Below, one piece after another: positions 1-7,793 of a stretch of DNA of 20,310 nt. Position 1 is the first letter of the stretch. Every line of letters starts with the position of its first letter. A program made the position numbers and the translations under genes. Source of the DNA: JBNJGT01 sp046496745 (GTDB taxonomy: Archaea; Nanobdellota; Nanobdellia; Woesearchaeales; JACJVW01); assembly GCA_046496745.1 (NCBI GenBank), contig JAWOGQ010000054.1:1-20310 (forward strand). The letters run 5' to 3'. Below the pieces are notes generated by a model. That model saw only the letters and a program-made list of their open reading frames with translations, did not search any database and was not told where the DNA came from.

Positions 1-518
1 CCGTAATGTGTGAAATCAGACGATACAATGATCGTATCACCTGTCTCATAGACCTGAGACAGCCTGCGACCCGTATCAACAGGGTCAGAACTCACCATCA
101 CCGGAACGATTGGCGGCACCTCCTCAAACATCGCCTGGAGAAAAGGAATCTGCACCTCCAGCGAATGCTCTGTTCCATGCCCGTATTCATCAACAGGGAT
201 CCCTGTCTTCTCAGAAATCTTCTCAGTCTCTACAACACCCAAAGGCGTCTCCCATGAATCCTCTGATACACAGGTTGCAAACCCTGCATGACTCGGCCCC
301 AGGAGAATGATCTTATTAGGCCGCGCCAGCCGTGCATACCCCTGCGTAGCGCACGGACCTGAGAAAGGATAACCTGCGTGCGGCAGAATCATGAGCTTCA
401 CAGCCCGCCTTTCCTGCTTTCCTGCCCCGAAAGGGTGAGAATAACACTCAGAGATCTGAGAGAGCAGCCTCTCCTTTGACCCCTCATAGAATTGCCCTGC
501 AACTATTGGCTTTCGCAT
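1..518 (-). CDS. MEMO-family protein (AmmeMemoRadiSam system protein B-like), 3' end outside window
   Basis: Reading leftwards from the ATG at 518, 172 codons are open to the window edge, so the C-terminal part is missing. The family fold is a dioxygenase-like (LigB-related) domain with a conserved metal-binding pocket. Several family signatures are visible: AGQFY near residue 7, PHAGYPFSG at 46-54, GPSH at 74-77, EHSLEVQIPFL at 117-127 and SSDFTHY at 166-172. His47, His77 and the Asp/His of SSDFTHY are the likely pocket residues. In many archaea this protein co-occurs with AMMECR1 and a radical SAM partner; neither is in this window, but the missing flank lies off the left edge. The cellular role is not firmly established. 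The start is the first codon of the conserved N-terminal block. No Shine-Dalgarno is seen upstream, so a leaderless transcript is possible, with its promoter in the T-rich stretch that also ends the pilin gene. Confidence 0.9.
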   Translation of the reverse strand, partial: MRKPIVAGQFYEGSKERLLSQISECYSHPFGAGKQERRAVKLMILPHAGYPFSGPCATQGYARLARPNKIILLGPSHAGFATCVSEDSWETPLGVVETEKISEKTGIPVDEYGHGTEHSLEVQIPFLQAMFEEVPPIVPVMVSSDPVDTGRRLSQVYETGDTIIVSSDFTHY

Positions 519-542
519 TATAATAAAGAAAATTAATAAATT

Positions 543-550
543 AAAAAAAA
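543..550 (-). terminator. Oligo-T terminator after the pilin gene
   Basis: Eight consecutive A on the + strand give U8 in the pilin transcript, only a few bases past its stop codon. Archaeal RNA polymerase terminates at such oligo-U runs without needing a hairpin. The same T-rich DNA lies 25-32 bp before the MEMO-family ATG and may contribute to that gene's promoter. Confidence 0.6.
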
Positions 551-551
551 T

Positions 552-992
552 TTATGGTATATTTACAACAACATCCCCTGTCTTGGTGTGGGTAAGGCCT
601 GAATCTGTGTCATAAGCAATTTCAATATCTGCCATTACCTTATCTCCACTGCCGACTGTACTGGTGATTGAACAGTTAATTATCGCATTACCACCGTTGT
701 CAATGGCTGATGGATAGTCACATTCTTCAGGTGTACCGTCCTCGCTCATCGTAATATTATTTAGGTTAAGTGTTTGACCAAGCCCGTTTTTTAAGACTAC
801 TTGGACATGTGATGTATTTGCTGTCTGGTCCAGGCATGCTATCCCTGGGGGCATTGTACACTTCTCAGGTATGAATTGTTGCGGGCTGAGAACTCCGAAA
901 TATGCTAATGCTGCAATCGCTCCTAAAACAACCAGGATTGCCCATCCATAGGTCATAAGGAATTCCATTGCTGCTTGTCCTTTTTTCCTCAT
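552..992 (-). CDS. Type IV pilin-like protein with class III signal peptide
   Basis: This is a 146-residue secreted filament-subunit candidate. The N-terminus is a textbook archaeal class III signal peptide: a short basic stretch (MRKKG), then QAAMEF, then about 20 hydrophobic residues (12-35). Prepilin peptidase should cut after Gly5, leaving Gln6 as residue +1 and Glu10 at +5, the residue that normally pairs subunits during assembly. The remainder is a soluble, beta-rich, Asn/Asp/Thr-rich domain with four cysteines (45, 53, 91, 107), enough for two disulfides on the cell surface. It lies directly downstream of genes for a VirB11-type ATPase and two platform proteins on the same strand, which should power and anchor the filament. 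The gene has its own TATA box and a strong Shine-Dalgarno, GAGGTGA, four bases before the ATG, suggesting higher expression than the machine genes. It could form an adhesion pilus or another surface fibre; the sequence does not decide. Confidence 0.85.
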   Translation of the reverse strand: MRKKGQAAMEFLMTYGWAILVVLGAIAALAYFGVLSPQQFIPEKCTMPPGIACLDQTANTSHVQVVLKNGLGQTLNLNNITMSEDGTPEECDYPSAIDNGGNAIINCSITSTVGSGDKVMADIEIAYDTDSGLTHTKTGDVVVNIP

Positions 993-996
993 AATT

Positions 997-1003
997 TCAC
1001 CTC
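997..1003 (-). promoter_or_regulatory. Shine-Dalgarno of the pilin gene
   Basis: GAGGTGA on the minus strand, four bases before the ATG at 992. It is one of only two strong Shine-Dalgarno sequences in the window and fixes the pilin start. Confidence 0.8.
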
Positions 1004-1040
1004 ATTTATCTTGAGTTTTTTAGTCTTCTCCAATATTTAT

Positions 1041-1051
1041 TTTATATAAAT
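1041..1051 (-). promoter_or_regulatory. TATA box of the pilin gene
   Basis: ATTTATATAAA on the minus strand, centred about 54 bp before the pilin ATG. Transcription would start near 1020, giving a leader of about 27 bases that contains the Shine-Dalgarno. This lets the pilin be expressed independently of the ATPase/platform genes. Confidence 0.65.
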
Positions 1052-1098
1052 GTTGTGGTTTTGTCTCTTAATATATGGTTTTCACTACTATTATACTC

Positions 1099-2235
1099 TC
1101 AAAACATACCTGCAAACATCTTTGATAATGCAAAATCCGCAAGCTTGAATATCCCGAATGCTATCAGCAGGTATATTGGGATCTTCTTCAGTTCTGAACG
1201 GACAGTTCCTGTCTTGATGGTTGAGACTATTAGCCCTGCAAATATCACTGTTGCAGCGATGCTCAGGTTTGCAAAGAACGTGAAATCCTCCACGCTGAGC
1301 CCTCCTCCACCGCCGATAGAAAGCCCCATTCCTGAAGACCCTCCACCTGTATCCATGCGGCCCATGATCTCGGTGACGATTGTGATAAGCTGCTTAGAAA
1401 GCCCATACATCGCAGGCGCTGCAGCAAGGGTCGCAAAAAGGATGAACATGACATAGCTTGTTACATTTGCAGCCATCTCCTTTTGCATTGCAGCAGTCTC
1501 CTCCAGGTTAAGGGCGATCCTGTCAAGTATCTCAGCGATATGCCCTCCTGCATTGATCCCTTCTATCATCAACTGTATAGACCTCTGCACTGTAGGAGAA
1601 TCGTATTTCTCGGAGAAATCACGTAGCGCCTTTTGCAGGTCTACCCCGCTCATTGTCTCCTTTGCAACAAGCTCGATCTCCTTTGCAAGCACACCGAACT
1701 GCGGCCTTATTGCCGCCCACAAGGCACGGTCTATTGTCATCCCGCTCCTTGAGTTTGCCGCTGCAAGCTGCAGGAAATCAGGAAATACCTCTTCAATCTG
1801 GGCCTTCCTTTTGTATATCCGCGTCTCGATGAATATGACAAATATCGCTATCACTATAACCATTGATGAAGCAAAAAGTACAGGGATTCCCACGATAGTT
1901 ATGAAAAGAAGGTACCATATGTTGAATAGCCCGTCAGTGAAAGCATATATGATTGTCCCAATGTATAAGAAGAAAGAAAGTATGATACTTGCGATGAATA
2001 TCTTTTGCTTGTAATCATCCAATGTCCCATCCAGGCCAGCCCTTGGAAGATAATGCTCAAAGAACTGCCGAAAATTCCGTTTCGGCTTCATCTTTTTCTT
2101 GAGTTTCTTTTCTTTTATTGCCTGCTCTCTTTTCTGTGCCCGCTCACGCTTTTTCTGCGCAAGCTTTTCCATGAAAGACATACCTTTGGATACCTCTTTC
2201 TTGATATCCTTGGCTTTCATGTCTTCTTCGCTCAT
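1099..2235 (-). CDS. Pilus assembly platform membrane protein, second of two (TadC/FlaJ/GspF-like)
   Basis: This 378-residue membrane protein is a GspF/T2SF-family platform subunit, the inner-membrane base on which the secretion ATPase acts to build pili. Residues 22-52 are extremely Lys/Arg-rich and should sit in the cytoplasm. Hydrophobic segments lie near 80-98, 106-136, 258-284, 320-340 and 352-372. The cytoplasmic T2SF segment (about 147-255) carries the typical pattern EEVFPDFLQLAAANSRSG and later EGINAGGHIAEILDRIA. A glycine-rich loop (297-313) between two membrane segments is unusual. Its ATG overlaps the stop of the preceding platform gene (ATGA), so translation is probably coupled. 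Paired platform proteins behind one ATPase match the Tad and archaeal adhesion-pilus systems; which partner corresponds to TadB or TadC is inferred from order only. Confidence 0.85.
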   Translation of the reverse strand: MSEEDMKAKDIKKEVSKGMSFMEKLAQKKRERAQKREQAIKEKKLKKKMKPKRNFRQFFEHYLPRAGLDGTLDDYKQKIFIASIILSFFLYIGTIIYAFTDGLFNIWYLLFITIVGIPVLFASSMVIVIAIFVIFIETRIYKRKAQIEEVFPDFLQLAAANSRSGMTIDRALWAAIRPQFGVLAKEIELVAKETMSGVDLQKALRDFSEKYDSPTVQRSIQLMIEGINAGGHIAEILDRIALNLEETAAMQKEMAANVTSYVMFILFATLAAAPAMYGLSKQLITIVTEIMGRMDTGGGSSGMGLSIGGGGGLSVEDFTFFANLSIAATVIFAGLIVSTIKTGTVRSELKKIPIYLLIAFGIFKLADFALSKMFAGMF

Positions 2236-3041
2236 ACTACCGCAGGCCTCTGTGATCTTATTATCTGCAAAAACATTATCTGGACGAACAGGATTCCTCC
2301 TGCAAGTATCGTGAGCACCCCTTTTCCGATATCAACAGCCAGAAAATTGGTTGCAATAGCAAGCATAGCTGTCCCCAGAGTGGGAGCGATGACAGCGATC
2401 ATCATGTAAAACATTGCTAATGGATTAAGCTTTTTTGCGTATTCTTTCATCATTATCTGCTGTTCTCGTACAATCTGCTCGACAACCGAATTGAGGGATT
2501 TATGTATGTCTCCTCCTGTATTGATTGCATTGAGTATCTGCCACAGCATCTTCTTGAATTGGTCAGATGGGCTGTACAGGATGGTCTCATTGATCGCATC
2601 CTCCATTGCAGTACCAAAATCCACCTTTGTGATAAGATCCCTGAAATATTTTCCTATCCCTGGGTAAGCAGAGATGAGGTTCTTCATCGCATCATACAAC
2701 GGAACCCCTGATTCGATCTCAATCACGATAAATCTTCCCGCATACACGATCTCCCTGTTGATTTCTTTTGCTCTCTTCTGTATCTTCACCACAGGTGCCT
2801 GCATGAAAAAAAGGAATAGCCCGAAGAAAGCAGGGATCATGCCTAAAACTCCAAACCACAGGCTGGGATTCTTGGTTGCAAATAAGATGACTATGAATGA
2901 CAGCCCTGCAGTAAGATATCCCGCACTTATCAGCGACTTCTTCACGAATTCCTCAGGGGTCTCTGTCATCCCTGCAATTATGAGCTGTGAAGGTAGTTCA
3001 GGGAATCTTTGAGTGATCTTTGGGATTATTGTGCTGCTCAT
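2232..3041 (-). CDS. Pilus assembly platform membrane protein, first of two (TadB/GspF-like)
   Basis: This 269-residue protein is the shorter of two T2SF/GspF-type platform proteins. Hydrophobic segments are visible near 36-55, 61-80, 207-232 and 240-261, framing a cytoplasmic helical domain (about 85-200). That domain has the family pattern GRFIVIEIESGVPLYDAM, where the SGVPL turn is typical, and later LNAINTGGDIHKSL. It should form a membrane hetero-complex with the following platform protein and contact the ATPase encoded just upstream. Both gene junctions are four-base ATGA overlaps, so the three genes form one tightly coupled operon. It lacks the long basic N-terminal extension and glycine-rich loop of its neighbour, so the two are diverged paralogues rather than recent duplicates. 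Confidence 0.85.
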   Translation of the reverse strand: MSSTIIPKITQRFPELPSQLIIAGMTETPEEFVKKSLISAGYLTAGLSFIVILFATKNPSLWFGVLGMIPAFFGLFLFFMQAPVVKIQKRAKEINREIVYAGRFIVIEIESGVPLYDAMKNLISAYPGIGKYFRDLITKVDFGTAMEDAINETILYSPSDQFKKMLWQILNAINTGGDIHKSLNSVVEQIVREQQIMMKEYAKKLNPLAMFYMMIAVIAPTLGTAMLAIATNFLAVDIGKGVLTILAGGILFVQIMFLQIIRSQRPAVV

Positions 3042-5029
3042 TTTATGACCACATTATCCTTGACGCATTTCAGTAAGTAATCATGATTGGTGTAATACTC
3101 TGCCATGACCTTTCCCACGCCATCGACACTGTTTATCTTGTTCCTTACCAGGTATTTCAAGACATTGGTCTTATTGACAATGGTCTCCTTTATCTCGCTT
3201 TGCGTCATCCCTGTGAACTGGTGTATATTGTTCATTATTGAGTTTGACCTGTTCATCTGCAGCTGTATGTCTTTCTTTGGATCATACTGGAGCAAGACAT
3301 TCGGCTTTCCCTCATCAGTGACCTCTGCAAACTGGAAAGTCCTCCTAAGTCCACTCCTCCTGTTCCTGTACTGCACTATAAGCATGGAAATCCCTGGAAG
3401 CGTGTTTCTCGGGATCTCTATAGGCGGGCTCACAAGCCTTGTCACAGCATCCTCAGCACTGTTGGCGTGGAATGTACCATATACACTATGTCCTGTGTGG
3501 ATAGCTTCGAAAGCCACCTCTGCCTCCTTCTTACGCCTGATCTCTCCTACAAGGATACGGTCTGGCCTCTGCCTGAGGGCGTTTATCATCAGGTCAAGCA
3601 TAGTGACCCCTCCCTTTCCCTCAGCATTCGGAAGCCTCGTGTTCATCGGCACCCAGTGCAGGAATGAAGGCAACTGGATCTCTCTTGTATCCTCGATTGT
3701 GATAATCCTCTGGTTTGGTGGGAACAGGTTGGCAACAGCATTAAGCATCGAAGTCTTTCCTGAAGCAGTTCCCCCTATTATGAGCGCTGAAAGCTCATAC
3801 TGCATCCCAAGCCAGATCATTGCAGCGGCTTGCGGTGATATTGTCCGCGTCTTCACAAGGTCTGTTACTGTGAAAGGTTTTGCAGCAAACTTACGTAAAG
3901 TGATAGTGTTTCCGTTTGTTGAGATCGGGTTGAGCGTTGCATTGACCCTGTCCCCTGCATTAAGGCTAGCGTCCATCAATGGTTCAAGCACTGTGAGCTG
4001 TCTTCCCACCTTTCGCCCTATCATCTCCGCATAATGCCTTGTCTGCTCCTCGCTCTCGAGCTGGATTGTTGTCTTGAGCCAGTTGTATTTCTTGTGATAC
4101 ACCCACACCGGCTCGTTGGCTGAGTTGATTGCAATCTCCTCTATCTCCGGGTCTGTCATGAGGATATCTATCTTTCCCATCCCCAGGCTCTTTTGGATCA
4201 GGTATGTAGTAAGGAATCCTATTGTCTCCTCGTCCACATCAGGAAAATACTTATTGATCAGCGTGACTATTGCCTCAGAGAATTTATTGTGTATGACATT
4301 TCCCTTTTTCGCATCAGTTATGTCAACTATCCCAAGATTCACCTTCTTGATGAGTTCCCTTCGTATCTTCTCCAGGAAATATTCTGTATAACGGCTTATG
4401 CTCGCGATATTGAGCTCATATATTGGTACGTACTCCCCGCTTTTTTGTATTATGTTTATCGTGATAGGCATGTTCTTTGACTGATAGGTATAAGTCTCCA
4501 GTACCTTGTGCTTGTCTTTCTTTATGTTCTCGTTCAGGGAAGAGAATATTCTCAATAAGTAATTAGCCTGTTCAAAGACTATCTTTTTCAGCTGCACGAC
4601 ATCCTGCTTTTGCACATGGGTCTGCTCTTCTTTTATGAGAAAGTAATACATCTTCAGATAGATCAGGAGATTCTCTACCATCTTCTCTTCTTCTTCAGTA
4701 AGGCTTCTGTCCTCTTCAAGCTTGAGTAGTTTCCTGAGGATTGTCTGCTTCAGCTCATCCTCTGTCTCTTTCGTGTATATTATCTGGTCCCAGTCTATCT
4801 CCAGCAGTCCCAGGTCCTTTTCCAGGATCTCCAGCTGATCATGTGAATACTTCTTTACTTGAGAAAACGCGCTTCCATCCTTCTTTTCCCGGTCAAGCCT
4901 CTCTACTATTGCCTTTTTCTTCTTCTCATGAAGGACATAAAGCTTCTTCAGGTAATAGCTCCCTCTCTCGAGACGATTTACATTCTCCTCCTGAGAACTA
5001 TCTTTAGTAGACCCCTCTTTTTCATCCAT
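3038..5029 (-). CDS. VirB11/TadA-type secretion ATPase for pilus assembly, with long N-terminal extension
   Basis: This 663-residue protein is a type II/IV secretion ATPase that hydrolyses ATP in the cytoplasm to drive pilin assembly. Visible motifs, in order, are Walker A GGTASGKTS at 419-427, the Asp box IEDTREIQ at 445-452, Walker B ILVGEIR at 492-498 and the His box HTGHSVYGTFHANS at 511-524. The conserved N-terminal subdomain of the ATPase begins around residue 195. Before it is an unusually long, highly charged, probably coiled-coil region (1-180), and after the core a C-terminal extension of about 90 residues. FlaI and TadA proteins are commonly shorter. It is first gene of a run with two platform proteins and a pilin. 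The ATG at 5029 sits about 27 bp after a TATA box with no Shine-Dalgarno, so the message is probably leaderless. Confidence 0.92.
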   Translation of the reverse strand: MDEKEGSTKDSSQEENVNRLERGSYYLKKLYVLHEKKKKAIVERLDREKKDGSAFSQVKKYSHDQLEILEKDLGLLEIDWDQIIYTKETEDELKQTILRKLLKLEEDRSLTEEEEKMVENLLIYLKMYYFLIKEEQTHVQKQDVVQLKKIVFEQANYLLRIFSSLNENIKKDKHKVLETYTYQSKNMPITINIIQKSGEYVPIYELNIASISRYTEYFLEKIRRELIKKVNLGIVDITDAKKGNVIHNKFSEAIVTLINKYFPDVDEETIGFLTTYLIQKSLGMGKIDILMTDPEIEEIAINSANEPVWVYHKKYNWLKTTIQLESEEQTRHYAEMIGRKVGRQLTVLEPLMDASLNAGDRVNATLNPISTNGNTITLRKFAAKPFTVTDLVKTRTISPQAAAMIWLGMQYELSALIIGGTASGKTSMLNAVANLFPPNQRIITIEDTREIQLPSFLHWVPMNTRLPNAEGKGGVTMLDLMINALRQRPDRILVGEIRRKKEAEVAFEAIHTGHSVYGTFHANSAEDAVTRLVSPPIEIPRNTLPGISMLIVQYRNRRSGLRRTFQFAEVTDEGKPNVLLQYDPKKDIQLQMNRSNSIMNNIHQFTGMTQSEIKETIVNKTNVLKYLVRNKINSVDGVGKVMAEYYTNHDYLLKCVKDNVVIK

Positions 5030-5051
5030 GGATAAAGGCCTTGTAGTGTGT

Positions 5052-5065
5052 TTTTTTTAAATAAG
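5052..5065 (-). promoter_or_regulatory. TATA box of the pilus ATPase operon
   Basis: Minus-strand CTTATTTAAAAAAA, preceded by CCAAA, which fits a BRE. Its distance to the ATG at 5029 predicts transcription starting at or next to the start codon. It stands back to back with the promoter of the + strand coiled-coil genes. Confidence 0.5.
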
Positions 5066-5118
5066 TTTGGATTCACTCTCCAGTCATAACTCGATTCCTC
5101 CCCTCGAAAATCCCTTAA

Positions 5119-5135
5119 CGAAAGATTTATAAAAA
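5119..5135 (+). promoter_or_regulatory. BRE and TATA box of the coiled-coil gene pair
   Basis: CGAAAG (BRE-like) followed by TTTATAAAAA at 5126-5135. Transcription should begin near 5157, giving a short leader with AGAGG at 5159-5163, eight bases before the ATG at 5172. Confidence 0.6.
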
Positions 5136-5171
5136 CAAAAGACCCATTTCCTCCAAAAAGAGGATTACCGT

Positions 5172-5900
5172 ATGGTTGCCCGAGATGATGAATATGAATT
5201 GATGCCTCACAGTGAGATCTCTAAACTGAGGAGTGAGATCAGCCAATTGCGCAATTCAGGAGACAAGCAACCTGCAGACCGTTCTATAAAAGAGCTTAAC
5301 AAGACAATCAATTCTCTGATGGAAATCTTCAAGGAAGCTAACATGGAGCTTAAGATGGGTGATTCAGAGATCACATCCCGTCTGAGCAAACTTGCGAATC
5401 TCAATGAGAAGCTTGACACGATCATTGACCAGAACGAAAAGATTGCTGAAGCCATACTTTCTGTTGCAGATTCCCTTGATACTATCAACAAGAACCAGGA
5501 ATCTCCTAAACAAAAGGAAGAAAAATCAGAACCCTCTTTTGAAGACAAGTTCTCTTCCATGGCCAACATGGGAAATTCCAATATAGGAAATTCGATGGGG
5601 AACTCAATGGGTTCCTCACAAGGAGGTTTTGATTCAGGCCAATTTGGACAATCATTCGGACAATCATATCCATCAGATCAAAGCAATCAGCAGTTCCCTC
5701 CATTCAATCCAGGGATGCCTCCTCCTCCAGGCCAGCAAGGCCCTCCGCCGGGACCACAACCTCCCATGGGTCAGCAGCAACAAGGTTTTTCACAAAACCC
5801 TCCTGGACAGCAAAGCCCACCGGGTCCGCAACAAGGCCCGCCTCCCGGACAGGCACCTCCACCTCCACCTTCTCCGAAAAAGAAGGGTTTGTTTAAATGA
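5172..5900 (+). CDS. Unknown protein: coiled-coil N-terminus, Pro/Gln/Gly-rich tail
   Basis: I do not assign a function to this 242-residue protein. Residues 14-110 are charged, with regularly spaced Leu/Ile, and should form one or two coiled coils. Residues 130-165 are Gly/Asn/Ser/Met-rich with repeated GNS and FGQS units. Residues 172-235 are almost only Pro, Gln and Gly and should be disordered. It ends in a short basic KKKGLFK. There is no signal peptide or membrane segment, so it is probably cytoplasmic. It is transcribed divergently from the pilus ATPase with only 142 bp between the starts, and the next gene overlaps its stop codon. This suggests, but does not show, a role with the pilus machine, for example as a scaffold. 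The start is supported by a TATA box and AGAGG. Confidence 0.75.
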   Translation: MVARDDEYELMPHSEISKLRSEISQLRNSGDKQPADRSIKELNKTINSLMEIFKEANMELKMGDSEITSRLSKLANLNEKLDTIIDQNEKIAEAILSVADSLDTINKNQESPKQKEEKSEPSFEDKFSSMANMGNSNIGNSMGNSMGSSQGGFDSGQFGQSFGQSYPSDQSNQQFPPFNPGMPPPPGQQGPPPGPQPPMGQQQQGFSQNPPGQQSPPGPQQGPPPGQAPPPPPSPKKKGLFK

Positions 5901-6409
5901 TCTCAGACGAGCCTTTATTCCGTGGTACGAATCATCGCAGGTTGCATGACTACTTGATGCTCCTTGCTAAAAGCTATGATGAGCACGTCAATTCCATCGA
6001 ACAGAAACGTTTTCTTAAGGATAAGCTCCAACGCATCAAGTCCTGCTCAAAGAATCTGGAGAACAAGAAAAAGCTTCTCGAGCACCTTGAGGAGCTTGAA
6101 ATGCATCTCAAAGAGATGGGCCACATAGAAGGCGAAGAGGAAGAATCCATTCTTCAATCACTTCTCCAGCAGATCCAGAACATAAGCGAGCGTCTGAATG
6201 TCCCTGAGAAAAAAGCAAGGAAGAAGAAAACAAAGAAAGTACCTCATGTAAACCTCGAAAGAGCAAGCCGCGACGTCGAAGAATCAATCATAAAGGAACA
6301 AAAAGAGAAGATAAAGGAACTCGAGAAAAAGAAAGGCCCCACAGACGAGGAACGCCTGGACGCAATCGTAAATAAAATAAATCAATTAAAGGAAGAAGAT
6401 ATCGTCTAA
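5897..6409 (+). CDS. Unknown coiled-coil protein, second gene of the pair
   Basis: This 170-residue, highly charged protein is not recognised. Residues 35-95 and 120-168 have coiled-coil character. A Lys-rich patch (KKARKKKTKK, about 104-113) separates them and could bind nucleic acid or a membrane surface. No transmembrane segment or catalytic motif is visible. Its ATG overlaps the TGA of the preceding coiled-coil gene in an ATGA junction, and no good Shine-Dalgarno is present, so it probably depends on translational coupling. Two adjacent helical proteins in one operon suggest a hetero-complex. The last four bases overlap the 3' end of the histone-fold gene on the other strand. Confidence 0.75.
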   Translation: MISDEPLFRGTNHRRLHDYLMLLAKSYDEHVNSIEQKRFLKDKLQRIKSCSKNLENKKKLLEHLEELEMHLKEMGHIEGEEEESILQSLLQQIQNISERLNVPEKKARKKKTKKVPHVNLERASRDVEESIIKEQKEKIKELEKKKGPTDEERLDAIVNKINQLKEEDIV

Positions 6410-6582
6410 AGGTCTTTTGCCATGACAGTGCTTCGCCCGTTTGCTGAAGCCCTCTCACATGCTTCTTTTACAAGTGCCTGGACCTTTTCGTCAAGTGCCT
6501 CTGCAAAGTCTCCTGCTACATTAAGTTGTTTACCATCAACAATTGCCGCTTCCTTAATTTTTGCTTTTACAATAAATGACAT
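6406..6582 (-). CDS. Small DUF1931/histone-fold-like protein
   Basis: A short reading frame on the minus strand encodes 58 residues. It begins MSFIVKAKIKEAA and continues NVAGDFAEALDEKVQALV, then RASANGRSTVMAKDL. The pattern of two helices with an NGR-(S/K)-TV-x-(A/P)-(K/R)-DL end is the one I associate with archaeal DUF1931 single-domain proteins related to the histone fold (CBF/NF-Y type). Such proteins are thought to bind DNA, possibly as dimers; the exact role is not known. The start is well fixed: GAGGTGA lies four bases before the ATG at 6582, the same spacing as in the pilin gene. An ATG four bases further upstream is out of frame. A TATA box at 6626-6635 gives a leader of about 20 bases. 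The stop overlaps the convergent coiled-coil gene by four bases. Confidence 0.85.
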   Translation of the reverse strand: MSFIVKAKIKEAAIVDGKQLNVAGDFAEALDEKVQALVKEACERASANGRSTVMAKDL

Positions 6583-6587
6583 ACATT

Positions 6588-6594
6588 CACCTCG
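6588..6594 (-). promoter_or_regulatory. Shine-Dalgarno of the histone-fold gene
   Basis: GAGGTGA on the minus strand with a four-base spacer to the ATG at 6582. It selects this ATG over the out-of-frame ATG at 6586. Confidence 0.75.
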
Positions 6595-6624
6595 TTCTTC
6601 TTTTATCTCTTTTTAGGAGTATAC

Positions 6625-7770
6625 CTATTTAAATTTTTGGTTCTTGATGAAGGAATTTACTGATTCTGCCACAATTTCAGCCACTCCTTCCTCAAAAGGT
6701 CCGGGGATTATGTGGTCAAACACAGGCTCACGTACAGCTCTTGCAAGCCCGTAAGCCGCAGCCTGTTTCATTCCATCGGTAATATCCCTTGTCCGTGTTT
6801 CAAGAACCGCCTTGAAAAGCCCGGGGAAAGCCAGCACATTATTGACCTGGTTAGGATAATCCGACCTTCCTGTTGCAACAACCGCCGCCCCTGCCTCGTA
6901 TGCGAGCCCTGGCTCTATCTCAGGTTCAGGATTCGCCAGTGCAAATATCACAGGTCTCTTGTTCATGGATTTGATATCCTCTCCTGTAAGGATATTTCCC
7001 TTCGAGACCCCTATAAAAACATCTGCCTCTGGGATTATATCCTTCAATAAACCCTTCTTTCCTGATAGATTGGTCTTTTCTGCTATCTCTTCCTTGTATT
7101 TGTTAAGCGAGTCCCTGCCCTTGTAGATCGCACCTTTTGAATCAAGCATTATTATCTCTTTTGCTCCCTCAAGGATAAGCAATTTTGCTATCGCGATCCC
7201 TGCAGCACCTGCTCCGTTTATTATGAACCTGGTATCTCCTATCTCCCTTTTTGTAAGGATCAGTGAATTCATGATTCCTGCAAGCACCACTATCGCTGTT
7301 CCGTGCTGGTCATCGTGGAAAACAGGTATATCAAGCTCAGCCTTTAGCCTTTCCTCAATCTCAAAACACCTGGGGGCTGATATGTCCTCCAGGTTTATTC
7401 CCCCGAACACCGGCGCAATCGACTTGACATGGCTTATGATCTCTTCAGGTTCCTGTGTTGCAAGCGCGATCGGAAACGCGTTTATCCCTGCGAATTCCTT
7501 GAAGAGCATGCATTTGCCCTCCATTACAGGAATGGCTGCTTCAGGCCCTATGTTCCCCAATCCAAGCACCGCTGAGCCATCAGTGACAACCGCAACAGTG
7601 TTCTTCTTGATTGTGTAATCAAAAACCAGCTCCTTATCTTTTGCGATTGTCTTGCAGACCTCGGCAACCCCTGGTGTATATGCTATCGAGAGGTCTTGCT
7701 GATTTTTTATCGGCATCTTGGATGCGATATCCAGCATCCCTCCATTATGTTTTTCCAGAACTTCAGACAT
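6625..7770 (-). CDS. Malic enzyme (NAD(P)-dependent, decarboxylating), short form
   Basis: This 381-residue enzyme converts malate to pyruvate and CO2 with reduction of NAD(P). The N-terminal catalytic motif AYTPGVA places the catalytic Tyr at 31. VTDGSAVLGLGNIGP (62-76) and EGKCMLFKEFAGI (84-96) follow, with candidate catalytic lysines 86 and 91. Metal ligands are expected in INLEDI (125-130) and FHDDQHGTA (151-159). The Rossmann motif GAGAAG is at 186-191, and an Asp (210) ends the next strand, which usually favours NAD over NADP. TGRSDYPNQVNN (300-311) is also characteristic. The length matches the short archaeal/bacterial form without the C-terminal phosphotransacetylase domain of MaeB. 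It is a single gene with a probable leaderless promoter. In a small genome it could supply pyruvate and reducing power. Confidence 0.95.
   Translation of the reverse strand: MSEVLEKHNGGMLDIASKMPIKNQQDLSIAYTPGVAEVCKTIAKDKELVFDYTIKKNTVAVVTDGSAVLGLGNIGPEAAIPVMEGKCMLFKEFAGINAFPIALATQEPEEIISHVKSIAPVFGGINLEDISAPRCFEIEERLKAELDIPVFHDDQHGTAIVVLAGIMNSLILTKREIGDTRFIINGAGAAGIAIAKLLILEGAKEIIMLDSKGAIYKGRDSLNKYKEEIAEKTNLSGKKGLLKDIIPEADVFIGVSKGNILTGEDIKSMNKRPVIFALANPEPEIEPGLAYEAGAAVVATGRSDYPNQVNNVLAFPGLFKAVLETRTRDITDGMKQAAAYGLARAVREPVFDHIIPGPFEEGVAEIVAESVNSFIKNQKFK
6626..6640 (-). promoter_or_regulatory. BRE and TATA box of the histone-fold gene
   Basis: Minus-strand CCAAAAATTTAAATA, combining an A-rich BRE with a TATA-like AATTTAAATA. 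It overlaps the last codons and stop of the malic enzyme gene, so the small gene can be transcribed on its own. Confidence 0.55.
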
Positions 7771-7793
7771 GGGTTTTCAGGATAATCAGAGTG

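Noticed and set aside
6422..6616. Open + strand frame of 64 codons opposite the histone-fold gene
   Set aside because: Its Ser/Ala-rich product matches nothing recognisable, while the minus strand has a promoter, Shine-Dalgarno and a family-like protein.
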